From Ilyonectria destructans (lineage: Eukaryota > Ascomycota > Sordariomycetes > Hypocreales > Nectriaceae), in NCBI GenBank assembly GCA_020740775.1, contig JAHEWK010000008.1, positions 2,232,001 to 2,296,000 of the forward strand: a DNA stretch of 64,000 bases, in the 5' to 3' direction. Numbering within the stretch: position 1 is the first letter of the stretch; each line of letters starts with the position of its first letter. Below the pieces are notes generated by a model, which did not search any database, had not been told where the DNA came from, and was given only the letters and a program-made list of their open reading frames with translations. Shown here piece after piece: positions 1-11,012 of this stretch. The translations under genes and the position numbers were made by a program.

Positions 1-3000
1 GGTTGCCTTGGTACAAAACTAACTTGGGCGAACATGAATGGTACTGAAATGCGCACATGGACAGAGACTGGTGATCTTCCTGTAACATGTCCTGACTTCG
101 ACGAAGTCCCGACAGCGGAGCAGAATCTGGCATCTCCACCGAGGAGCGGAAATTGCGAAAGTCAGCAGTGCACAGACAGCAAAGGGTTCAAGGAATAATG
201 TCCATTTGCGAAGAGCGCTTTCGGACACCAACCAGGCCCGATTCTTTTCAGGTGAGCGTGCACATGAATCCCGCGCTCTGTGAACCGCGCTTCTCTGGTA
301 CGTTTCAAGAAGGTATTAATATTACCAAGGGTATTCAGGTTCCAAAGACTGCTGTGCTCGCATCGTCGCGTACCTTCTTGTCGGGAGTCCAGCGAACTGC
401 AGGCGGTTCGCGGTGCGTGTTATCATCCTTGATCTCGACCTCCGACAACTCTTTTACCTCCAGATAATCTCCAAGTTGTGACGCTGGGGTATTTTTCGAG
501 ATCGAAGTATAGATTTCGAAGGAGGGCGAAAATGACAATAATTTCAGAACATGGCCGCTCAAAGCGGCCGTAAAAAAGAGCGACATGAAGTCCTGGATTC
601 TCGGGCTGGGTTCTCATGATGGATGAGATTCAATGCTAAAGTACTGTCTTGATACTGCCACAGTAAATGCAGAGCTTTCCCAATTGCGAATTGTTCATTT
701 AAAAACTCACTGAAGACAGATGGAGCGAGGGTTGGATGCATGGCTCTTGAGATTCGATTGCTTAAGATTGCCTGTGGGAGCGGTAGTTGGAGTTTGGACA
801 AGAAATCGATATTGCATATACGTATGGAAAATGATGACAGGTGAAAGAAGAGACGGTTGCAATATTATTTCCAAGGAGTGCAGTTTTATAAGCCTGAGTA
901 AGAAATAGCTCCCATCTGAAAAGGACATCTTTATGAACGCCATCCACCTGAGTAGGAGAAGGAAACAATGACGGAAAGAGTATCTCATAAGGGTCCAACA
1001 GATCTTTGTTGACTTTAAAATAACAGCACACTTCTAAATGTCATAAAAAAGTGTTTATCGAGAAGCAATCTTTGACAAGGGATTTTTCCAGCAGATGAAT
1101 ATATTTCCCAACAATCTTCAGCCAAATCTAAAGGAATAATAATACTAGCGACAAATGCTTAAAACTGTGGTAAGGCTAGATGGCAGCGTAAAGATTGCAG
1201 AGGTCTCAAAGCTGGAGGAAACAGAAGTATTCGCAACAATGCCATCTCGTCACAAGTCTCAGCAGTCACAGTAGCTGGGTCCTCGAAAACAAGATCGAGC
1301 AACCATTTCGCAATACCGCAGTGCTTGTAGTAAGTTGCATGGATCGTCAATTTTCGCAAGAAGTCAAGGTCTCAGAGAGTAGCTTCTTGTAGCCAGGTAA
1401 ACTTTTGCAGCTGGGACTCAGGGTGGGAAGCAGTATCATTGCATCTTTATCTCGTTAGTTATTATCCTGTCCCAAATTCTATAGCCCCTTCTCTTACTCA
1501 GTTTTTATGTACCAAGAATCTCGCTTTGTAATTTATATGTTGTGGTGTCTACAAAATAAAACATAATGTTTAAATGCGGGGGAGTTCCAAATGCAAAATC
1601 CGATATTGTCCAAATCGACCGACCCGGATTTGGAACGTGATCATCTGTGAGCTTGAACATGCCACGACGGGATTTTCTGCAGATTTTTCTTTTAATATTA
1701 AAGTGCCCCTGAAAATACCTGAAACGAAAAGTGGTCATTCTGCATCGGCCTCCCTCGTCCCGCGCTCGAGTTTGGCATTGAAGTGAACAAGCGACAGGTT
1801 CAAGAAGAAGCAAGAATTAGAATATTATTTGAGTTCATCTTTTAATTCTTATTTCTGAAAGTTGAAAGTCTTTAGCTACCTTAAATTCTCGTTTGCAAGT
1901 TCGCTGGCAGGTTGCCCCCGGTTAAGTAACTACTCTCGTCCTCAATTTATTCCCGCTCATCAATATTTGCAGTTATATTTTCTTTCTATTTTTCACTACC
2001 AGACATTCTCTGGCAATTGTTATTCTTTACTTATTGCTTTCTTTTTGTTAACTTATTCTTTATCTTAATATTCTGGAGAATTTCCCCCAGTACTGGTTAC
2101 TGTTATATATTATTTATTTTTTCTGCCTGCATTCCTTCAAATTTCACTTATCTTTTTAATAAGTATTCTTAACTCCTCTTTATTTCAACTTGGTATCTTG
2201 TTACGTTCGTTCCCTTTCTCAACCTGAATTACTTTTATTTTTATTCCTTGTCTCTCTATTAACATTTACCTTCTCTCAGTTTTAAAAGCTGGCATTTTAT
2301 CCCTGAGAAACGTTTCCTCCGTTTACTTAGAAAGAAAGACTCAAATCTAAAATGCCTGTAATCAGTAAATTTATCGACGATACAAGAAGTTATTTCCATA
2401 CCGTTCGTCTATATTAATTCAGAAGTAACAAAAGGATGAATATTTTTTGAAGGGCAATTAGAAATTTTATCTAATTAAAACTCCAATTCAGAAATACTTT
2501 AAACAGATTTTTGCAAAATTCGGCCTTAAAAGACTGAGGGATTTCTACAGGCACGACTCGATTCCAACCTACCCTGGCTCCGTAGCTGAACGCATCCTCA
2601 GGAGGAAAGTATGGCTCAAGCAACAAAAAATCTCGTTGTCTCGACTTTTGCATTTTCTTTAGCTGAAAGTAAACATTTCGCAATAAGACCAAGCAGTATA
2701 CCCTATCTACGAGCTATCAACGTTCTGGCTTTGTTCCTACCCTCTTGTGGTCTAGACATATCAAGACATAAGATAATGGGCCGAATTAATCCCTCGAGGA
2801 AGCCGAAAATTTTCGTCAAGATATTAATGCAGGTAACCAGAGACATGGTTCAAGAAGATCGTAGAACCGGCATCGTGACTACAAAAGTCCACTGTAGTTG
2901 CGAAATTGGCTTTTAGGAAGCTCCAAAGATAGCCCGTCAGAAGTGTGGTCAATAAATTTGGATCATATGACTTGGGAACAAGAGGATAACATGATGAAGC

Positions 3001-5510
3001 AAGGACAGCCCTCGAAATTTGATACAGCTGGGACTCGCGGGGGAGGAGAGGAGGACATCGGAATCAAGACCTTCATTAGTGAAGATGAGATTTAAAGTAT
3101 GGTTCCTTTGATAATGGTCCATAGTAAAATATGGCAATTTCGACAATTGAGATATCAGTGTGGAAAACATCATGTCGCGATCAGGCGAAGTCAAGTACCA
3201 TTGTGTCAGAGGGATGTGAATATTAAAAGTGTGGATCGTGAATAATGTCTGTTCAACATCGGGATGGATGCCGACTATTATTGGCACTGAATTTTTAAAT
3301 TGCTCTAGGTCGCTGAAATGTTGTTTTCGCAGCCATGACCCTGAGATGTTTGGCCGTGTTGTCCTGGGTCACAAGGGGAACGCAATTAGGTTGGGAGTGT
3401 TCTCTGTTGCATTATGCCCCATTTACTGGTGTAGCTTCTTGGGCAGCAATGCACAATTGCGAAAAATAGTTGGGATGCTTCTTTAAGCTCTTAAATACAG
3501 CATCCCATTCACAGTTTTCTACTCTGTCACCTCTAAGCTTCGACTGTCTTCTTCGAGGGATGTCCAATCGCGTGCATGCTTGTTTACGCACTCGCCCATA
3601 TCCAGCCTACCCGAGTCTCTGTCAAGCCTCAAAAGCAACAACCAATTGTTGTATATGAATGTTTCATTTGGATGGACATATTCTGGTGTTGCAGTTTTGC
3701 ACGCTGATGTAGCTGGCGCTTTGTCGCTGTGTCAAAAAACATAGCGGTCATGAAGTGGAAGGCACACTGCTTCATGCACGACCTGAAACCTGAACGCATT
3801 ACTCGAGAATAGAAAGATATTATTTACTGCCGAGACGCAACGAGTCAGCTGTGCAAGGTAAGAAAAAGATTCCATGCCAACTCTATGTGCCCATTTGTCT
3901 GCCGCTCTGTAATCGATCTGACAAAAGTCTGCCCATGCTCACCACGCCTCAATAAGTTCACATAATAATAACATCCCGCCAAGGCAACACCTCGCAGCGG
4001 TGTTACATCACCTTTTCTAGGCAGTATGAGTAACGGCCTGCCATGGCGACTTGGGTTGTTGTGGGTTTTAGATAGTGTAGGAAGACCCTTGCCACCCGTT
4101 AGATGCGAAAGTTGAGTAGTGAGTAATACACTTGGGGTATTCAGTATCAATATTTTTCCCGCCTTAATCTGGATAAAGCTATCACCAGTAGGTAAATCGC
4201 GAGACGCGATGTAGGCTGAGAGGCGCATCCGAACTCCTTTTAGTCGCCGCGGTTGCAGCACTTTAGTGGCAGAGGAGACAAGCAGTGTGCTGACCAGCTC
4301 ATCGTTTCTTGAGATATTCATGTACAGTTGCGAAAGGGTCGCCCACCCACCTTGACGCTAAAAACAGACGACCCACAAGCTCAACCAGATGAAGAGAAGC
4401 ATTCAATGTATTTTACAATGCAACTAGTCCGTAATTTGTCCCAACGTTAAGGGAAAAGTCGCCACATAACAATCGAAAGAGGCTGACTCACATTTTACAA
4501 TTCGCAACAGTAGTGAGGATTTCTGATTGACTCCGGCTGCCTGTCAAAAGCATTAGTAGTTTTGCATCTGTCATAATTAAAATCCATCATCACATATGGA
4601 AGGGTCATGACGGTTGTGGATGCGAATTACGTTGCTGCCTGGGTTAGGTGCGGCGTCCTGGATGCTACCTGGCCATCAGAGCGTTGCTTGCAAGACGACC
4701 TTTAGAATCTGTACGTCTGTGAATGATGAAGTTAGCTCGCAGAAACGCCATCTCAGCACCTAAGGCAGTTTGCAATATTGTAGTGAGAGAGCGTATGCTT
4801 CTCCAATAGCCTCGAAATTCTACATTGCGAAAAGCTCCGGTTACCACAAGTTAAGTCAAGCCCAGCCCAGCCAGCCGTCAACCTCAGCTCTCTTCTGTAA
4901 CAGCAATTGGTCCAATTTATGCAACATCCAACTCTCGCTACCTCTTGGAGACATTGGTGTAGCTTCTACGTCTCGCCCTGGACGGCCAGCTACATTCGGT
5001 GTCTTTCGCACCAGTTTCGCAGTTCTTGACCGCCACTCGTTTTCCTCCCCACTCGCCCCGCTGCAGTCCATTAAACTACAAGATGCATCCTTGATGATGG
5101 GAACGGAGATTTTAAATCGTTTCGTCTCATACTGAGACCCAGTCGTTCGCTGTCTAGAACTTTTCGCACCTAGATCAGATTGTCTATAGCAAGCCATCTC
5201 ATCAATCTTATCATCTAATTGAACTGCAATGGGATAGGCATGGTTATCGGAGTAGACAGCCGTTGGTAAGTTGTCGTAGTGGTGTGTGCTAGGCGTGTCA
5301 TGACGTGATTGAATTTGTGTCGATTTCTGGAGACCGAGGGTGGCGAGCGCGTTACCTTAACACACCAAACCGCGCCTCTCCCTGATCAAGCTTCTCACCG
5401 CGCTCCCCTGTGGTTGAGTAAATTATGAGTTCTTCTAATCTTCTCTCTTGCAATCATACATTGGAAACTATCGACTCTCAATCATCGCGTTCCTCGACTT
5501 CAAAGCAAGC
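1..5510. other. Gene-poor accessory DNA, no supportable gene
   Basis: Stop codons are dense in all six frames and no open stretch has a recognisable domain. The longest, a 158-codon reverse frame at 3845-4321, has no familiar motif and no convincing splice context. The stretch is AT-rich and carries 13 of the 55 TTTCGCA heptamers. I see no tRNA, rRNA, telomere repeat or terminal inverted repeat. Confidence 0.5.
1860..2300. other. Pyrimidine-skewed AT-rich tract
   Basis: About 440 bases with a strong excess of T and C over A and G on the plus strand, with many TTT, TTCTT and CTCTCT runs. No long open frame and no heptamer copy lies in it, and it falls in one of the longer heptamer gaps (1358-2676). 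It could be a diverged polypyrimidine tract of a lost gene or element; nothing decides this. Confidence 0.3.
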
Positions 5511-5852
5511 ATGAGCAGATCACGTAACAGCACTACGCTAAAGGTAACGACGAACAATACAGAATGCTCCAAATTTACCGCCATCTAAACCGTCGAGATC
5601 AAGTCAATCCAGTTAAGAATGAAAGAGGTACCGTCGGTCCTACGACGCCAGGAAGAAATCCGGAGTCGCAGTCTGACTTGCAATCGCAGCTATCGCCTTC
5701 TCGATGAAACGGAGAGAACAGATGGTGATGCAGTAAAGCAAGAAATCACTCCTACTCCACTACTGGAAATATTCGAGGGGCTGGAAACCTGTGATGACAA
5801 GTTCTGGGTACTTTTCGCAACATACCTGGCGAGCCCAACTTATGTAAAATAG
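5511..5852 (+). pseudogene. Possible small or decayed gene
   Basis: An ATG at 5511 opens a short exon (MSRSRNSTTLK) followed by a plausible GTAACG donor. After an acceptor near 5617 the frame is protein-like (Pro, Ser and Gln rich) for about 28 codons and then stops. A second frame takes over with an acidic, hydrophobic stretch ending SPTYVK at 5852. Joining the two needs a frameshift. Two heptamers sit at its end (5813, 5854). No family is recognised. This may be a broken remnant or chance. Confidence 0.22.
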
Positions 5853-6850
5853 GTTTCGCATCAAGCCCGAGTAAAGAAGGTGCACCTCGCAGGGGCGTCC
5901 GTTAATGATATGGCGAGGAAGCCGTTTAAGCTCTGATGCTGCCCGTCTCTATCTATCGTTTGCTCTTTAATTACTTTGAAATACCAACGTACTCTTCATG
6001 TAAATAATCTCTTCTTCTAGCAGCTTGGAGGAGATGGCTTTGAATAATCTGAGGACGCCAGCGCGGCCACGACACGCAAGCAGCGGAACAGCTCTGGGCG
6101 ATAAAAATACAAGCATTGAAATTGCCTTCAACTTTACTGAGGTAGGTGTTCTCATCGCTCTTTCTGGACTTTAAAACGTGCTCTTAGGGGGAAAGTTGTG
6201 AAATACCACCTCGGTTACGTTACTGGCATAACCCGCGATCGCGTGATGGTGGAGAACCGTTCGAGATTCTCTAAAAATATCAGAGTATAAACAATCTCCT
6301 AATCTAATAATATTCTAGTAGGCAACTCTTTCTGTAAGTGTAAGGATGTGGCTACTCGCTTTAGAGACAGGGGCGAATCGAGAAGGTTTGCATTCAGTCC
6401 CAGTTATTCAAGGGTATAACATACTCTGAGAAAATCCACTAGCATCTTAGCAGTCATCTGGCTATAAGTAATTTTGCTAATGCATTTAACTTTATCCTCA
6501 ATTAGATTGACTGTGTGGACTTGGAACCCAAGGTCCGTACTGGTGTAACAGTACGGCTATAATTGACTTTTGCGAAAACAAAAATGGATTATAATTATTA
6601 ACTATCTAAAACAGTTTACGACTCTGTGTTTTTATGACATACTTGACTTGAAAGGAGCTTATGAGCTAACTGATGGCGAATCTGATGAGGGTTTAAACGG
6701 CTTCTCTCGATCAACAGCTTTGTGGCACCGAGGGGGCCTCTCGTAGCGCTTTGTCTCAAGTGGGCAGGCATTGAGTAAGTCCCTCTTTATTTTAATACTT
6801 CGAGTTCTAAAAGGAAAGTTCACTAGAAATCTTGTGTCTTTAATGGCAGC

Positions 6851-7339
6851 ATGGATATCTACGTCCTGGACGACAATTTTAGTGGTGATGATGCAAATTT
6901 TGGTGAGGGGTTCATATCCGACAATGATGCCGATGACCGTAATATATATTCAGAACTCTTTCCCAAGGCTTTAGATGTGCTTCAGTGATGTAACTTTAAT
7001 AATAGTCGAAACATGCATGGAATGGAGACTGGATTTCGTGGCGAGTTATGGGTCGCGTTTTGCCTGGAGTTCTTTATGTCCCTTCTCTGGCTGGTTGGCG
7101 ACGAGCAGTATGAAGGGTGGTTGTGCAATTCATATTAATTTTCTTGGGATAACTTGGTGTATCCCTAGGTCTTTAGGAAGGCGGGTTTATGGAAGTATAT
7201 TTATTTCGCAATCGCAAAGAAATTCGCCTCAGGTCTGGTAGGATGCAATTATGGAGATTTTCCCCAGGATGCAGGCTTTCACCTTCAGATGGATGACAGC
7301 TTAGTTGTTTGCAAAAGATCTACATGGTTGATAATTTAA
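6851..7339 (+). pseudogene. Possible decayed ORF with three internal stops
   Basis: From the ATG at 6851 one frame runs 162 codons to a TAA ending at 7339, broken only by TGA, TAA and TAG. Each of these stops is one C-to-T change from an Arg or Gln codon (CGA, CAA, CAG). The N-terminal part is acidic and protein-like (DDNFSGDD, DNDADDRN, then a hydrophobic YSELFPKALDVL). The overlapping frame 6771-7241 has only one internal stop, so the choice of frame is uncertain. If real, the C-to-T pattern would suit repeat-induced mutation. No family is recognised. Confidence 0.28.
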
Positions 7340-7829
7340 TATGTTAATTTTTGGTTGGAATGACATTATTCACTGCTCAGGTTGCCGTCTCCGTTCGATC
7401 ACTGTCTAGCGAACTTGACGCCATTACCACTCTTTCCTGCCAACGCCAGCATCGCCACCGTTGTCAGCAACGTATATCGCATGTCTTAGATCTTCATGTA
7501 TAACCTGTGTGAGAATCATTATATTCCTGAGTGTCACAAAATCCGCGACACGATGGCCTTGTCCAGGAGCAGGGTCCCTCTCACGCCGTCGAGCGACAAC
7601 CACACCGTCGACAGACGAAGAGAAGGTTGTGTACCGCATTCTCTATGAGGATTAGCAATTTCAACTATTTTGAGATTTCGCAAAACACAGTCCGGTCCTT
7701 TCAAGTTTCAAGAGCCAGCAGCATGGTCGTTGGAGGAGAAGCACCAACGCGCAGAGAAACGGGCAACAGTTTTCTCTCTTTGTCTCATTACCTGACTCCA
7801 AAAAAAAGAAGGAGCGCTCATAACTTTCA

Positions 7830-8263
7830 CAGTGCAGTCAAACAACTGGGGCGCTTTTGTTTCCGATCCACCTGCATTTGTAATTCTTCACCCTTCAACA
7901 TTCCCAACCTCATACAACACCACCAAACACCTCCTCTTCACCACGTCGCACGGCAAGACAACCTCACCAACCAACAACCACGGAGAGGATCTGCTAAAGA
8001 TCTTCAAACCTGCTTCAAACAGTGAGTTTCTAGTATTTGATCATCTTTTTATTTCTTTACTCACGATATCTAGGCCGTCCCGCTTTCACCAACTCCAATC
8101 GCTTGGAGATCGTGTGGAGTCAATTCCTCGCGCCCACCAAGTTGTGTCAGTCGGACAAAACAAAGAGATCAGCCTGAAACATTGTTCGCCTCGCCCCCAA
8201 CTTGATAATTCAAGGTCAGTTTGTTTTCTATGGGTTTGACATGCCACTAATAGTATCCCTTAG
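7830..8263 (+). promoter_or_regulatory. Spliced leader region of the 8264 gene
   Basis: The stretch is rich in CAAC, CACC and CCTC as in fungal 5' leaders. It holds two plausible introns: one ending TATCTAG near 8073, and one starting GTCAGT near 8215 with a CTAAT branch, whose acceptor AG abuts the ATG at 8264. The nearest heptamer upstream is at 7676. Transcription start is not visible. Confidence 0.4.
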
Positions 8264-9193
8264 ATGGCCCCCGCGAAGAAGACCCTGAAAGCTGGTCGCA
8301 AGGCGTCCAAGCCAAAACCGACGGCTTACGGATCCTACTTCACTGCCAACGATGGCATATACCGCTCGTTCCTCCGAGCTTGCTCGGCAGGTTTGGTAAA
8401 AGGCGTTGCTTATGGGCCAACTTTTGGGCAATTGGCTGGAGCTTTGATGGGGATCAAGGACAAGAACGAGAACAACCTGCCGGACTGCTGGAGAAAATTC
8501 GCCGACAGGCACAAGGCCCATGCGCACCTTCTTCGGCGATCTGTGGCGGAGTTTCGGGTCTCAAATGGCTCAAAGTATCAGCTGGATCTCCCAGAAGGCA
8601 CGGTAAAGATGAAGAAGTGGCTCGAAATCCGAAACCCAGATTACGAAACCGGGATGCCTCCTACTGCTGGGAGTGGGACGCCTGTCAAGCGCCTAGCAAA
8701 GGCCGCCACTGCTAAATCTCATGGCGGTAAGAATCTTAAGATCAATGTCTATGATGATGATGAAGATGTTGAGGACGAGAACTTTTCAGACCTCGATGAA
8801 GACGACAATTGCGGAGAGGAAGACGACAGCGGCAAGAAGGAGGCCGCCATGAGATTGAAGGAATGGCGCGAGAAGGGAAAAATGGCAGCCACGCTTCAAG
8901 AGCCGAACCACGACAACCTCGAGAGCGATCATACGCCATCAACATGGGGTCCGTTGTATGGCGACAGAGGAAATGCTACCAGCGAATTCGCGTCTGATTT
9001 TGCGAACTCCTCGGGTTACCCATTTGCGAACTCCTTTGCAAACGAACTGCAAGATTCGACAGCTGTCGCGGAGCAGAGTGATGGGATTCCTGGGCCTACT
9101 GGCGAGTTGCAAAATTCCAAGCTTGATGCAGAACAGAGCAATGGGTCTACTGAGCCATACCCCAGCATCCCAGTCGATCCTCTTCTCAAGTAA
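8264..9193 (+). CDS. Uncharacterised accessory family protein, member A
   Basis: Intact single-exon frame of 309 aa with no known family recognised. Residues 1-20 are Lys/Arg rich. Residues about 21-130 form a domain shared with the gene at 13584-15113: a YxxYF start, an IYRSF/WYRTF motif, LAxxMGxKD, LPxxW, AD, RRxxAEFR and a late YExG. Residues about 163-190 are very acidic, and the tail is Ser/Asn/Gln rich. There is no signal peptide or membrane segment; a basic-plus-acidic layout suggests a nuclear or chromatin role, which is inference. The ATG at 8264 is chosen because a spliced leader intron ends immediately before it, exactly as in the paralogue. No exact heptamer lies inside the exon, although two hexamers TGCGAA do (9001, 9025). 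Confidence 0.7.
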   Translation: MAPAKKTLKAGRKASKPKPTAYGSYFTANDGIYRSFLRACSAGLVKGVAYGPTFGQLAGALMGIKDKNENNLPDCWRKFADRHKAHAHLLRRSVAEFRVSNGSKYQLDLPEGTVKMKKWLEIRNPDYETGMPPTAGSGTPVKRLAKAATAKSHGGKNLKINVYDDDEDVEDENFSDLDEDDNCGEEDDSGKKEAAMRLKEWREKGKMAATLQEPNHDNLESDHTPSTWGPLYGDRGNATSEFASDFANSSGYPFANSFANELQDSTAVAEQSDGIPGPTGELQNSKLDAEQSNGSTEPYPSIPVDPLLK

Positions 9194-9778
9194 CAAGCGA
9201 CATTCCTGACATCTGTTTTGCGAGATCTAAACCACAATTTGCTATGCTGCGACACCCCAGTCTTTCCACGGAATTTAGAAGGATGCAATATTGCATTTGT
9301 TCAGGAGTTTTCACAGAGCTAAACTTTGCTTGGTCTCCATTCTTTTCGGCGGGATCATGGTTCATATCATCTCATGCAGCACGAGGAGCATACAGTATTT
9401 GGGATTTGGCGTCAGTTAAGGTTGGCTTGGGACACAACCCGGTTCAGAAAACGACTGGAATTGCTCAAGAAGATAGCCACACCTAGTTCATTGAATGGAA
9501 GCATTTGGACTTGAATATCTTAAGGCTCGGAATACTGCTCATCATTAACACCCCATCCGGGATCGCGAGTATGTGTTTTGGTTCTAAGTTTGATCGACAG
9601 CACAAGCAATATTCCCATAGCTAGCTAGACACTTCACATACGCCTTGCGCAAATCAAGTATTCCCGTTCCCTTGTATCTCATTGCCAGCATCATCGAATT
9701 TCGAAACATGATTTTCCATCTTTGGCCCCCAACCCTCATCCTCCCCCGCTCATGAATCTGTCCTTGGAATGTTCCTCT
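9194..9778. other. Convergent intergenic region
   Basis: Sits between the 3' ends of the 8264 gene (+) and the 11012-start gene (-). It has no supportable ORF and no heptamer copy; it is part of the longest heptamer-free interval (7682-10648). Confidence 0.5.
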
Positions 9779-11012
9779 TTAGGCGTTTCGTTTCTTTTGC
9801 TGTCGCTCGCTTCGCTTGCGAAGAAACTCCTCGAACTCTTCAGGTTCAAGTGCTAGTTTCCTCTTCTTGTCCATGTGAATTCGAGCCCACTCAGCCCCCT
9901 CTTTCGCTTTCTTCCTATACTCCTCGGGATTGTTTTGTTTGAATTCCAGACGTCTCAGCTTCCTCTGCTTGTTTCTTTGAACCAGAGCGGCCTTTTTCTT
10001 CTTCTCCAATTTTTCCCACTCCTCGGGGTTTGTCTCTTTCAACTTTTCATGTTCCAGCTTGTTCCGCTTGTATTTTACCTGGGATTTGAAGCTGCTCACA
10101 AGTCGGGAGATTTCGTGACAAACTGAGAGTCGAAGGCCTTCTGTAAGACAGACATGAGACAACAAGCCATGCCAATCGACTTGGTCTTTCCACAGAATTG
10201 AGAGTAAGTTCAAAGCTGGCGGGTGATAGGCCTGGAAGAGTGTGGTGTAAGTAGCCTCAGCAAGTTGGCAGAGGAGACGATATCGAGTCCGCTGATAAGG
10301 ATCACTCTCAGTTTGACTGTTGGGGATATGAAGAATTGTAACCCATCCAGAGCGTCTCTGAACTTTGTCCTGCAGAAGAGAGTGGAAGAAAGACCTAATT
10401 ATCTGTTGTCAGAAGATAACGCATGAAGAGATGGCGTTAGACTTACCTTTTTTCTTTCTTGAGGTATTCTGGATTCTCCCGGTTTACACGTCGACAGTGC
10501 ATTCCTCTGGCACCAGTTGCCGAGCCCACATACAGATGGCTACTATGGCCATCCTCTTCTGGGGTGAGCATACAGCCATACACACCAAAGTCAAGTGTAT
10601 CAATCCATTGCTGACTGGCAAAAGTCTCTGAAGTTGGAGGCTGCTCTTGCGAAAGGAGAGATTTGATCTGAGGGTGTGTGTAATTCAGAATCTCAGTTGC
10701 CCACAATGTGGCGTTGGCATGATCCACGAAGTGCCTGGTAGCTGGACTCCATGGGACAAGCGAGGTTGGAGTGTCCAGGAAGGCTTGAATCTGACGAGAA
10801 ACGATACCAATGAGTTCAGCTGATTCGGTTTCGGGGCGGGGACGAGGCGCCATTCGTGAACTCATTTCCGGTGCACTTTTCTCAATTGCATCTTGAATCT
10901 CGACATGAAGCTGCGCCAGTTCTTCCGCGTTAAGGTCGTTCAGAGTACCAGGTGCGGCTTGCGGATCAGCGCCTGGTGCTTCGAGGGGCACAGATGGCTC
11001 GTGAAGCGACAT
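9779..11012 (-). CDS. GIY-YIG domain protein, two exons
   Basis: Start ATG at 11012; an open frame further upstream has no ATG. Exon 1 runs to about 10445, then a short intron (GTAAGT donor, CTGAC branch, AATTAG acceptor near 10393), then exon 2 to a TAA at 9779; about 395 aa. Residues 143-145 (GVY) and 161-163 (YVG), followed by GSATG and an Arg pair at 174-175, fit the two signature strands and catalytic Arg of the GIY-YIG nuclease fold. The last ~100 residues are a Lys/Glu-rich helical tail with three spaced PEE(W/Y/F) units. GIY-YIG domains cut DNA in homing, repair and restriction enzymes; here the substrate is unknown. One heptamer lies in exon 1 (10648), two upstream (11397, 11492). 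It could be a domesticated homing-type nuclease or an element-borne enzyme. Confidence 0.68.

Noticed and set aside
3845..4321. 158-codon reverse ORF
   Set aside because: No recognisable motif, no homologous neighbour, no intron or leader signals; kept only as part of the gene-poor stretch.
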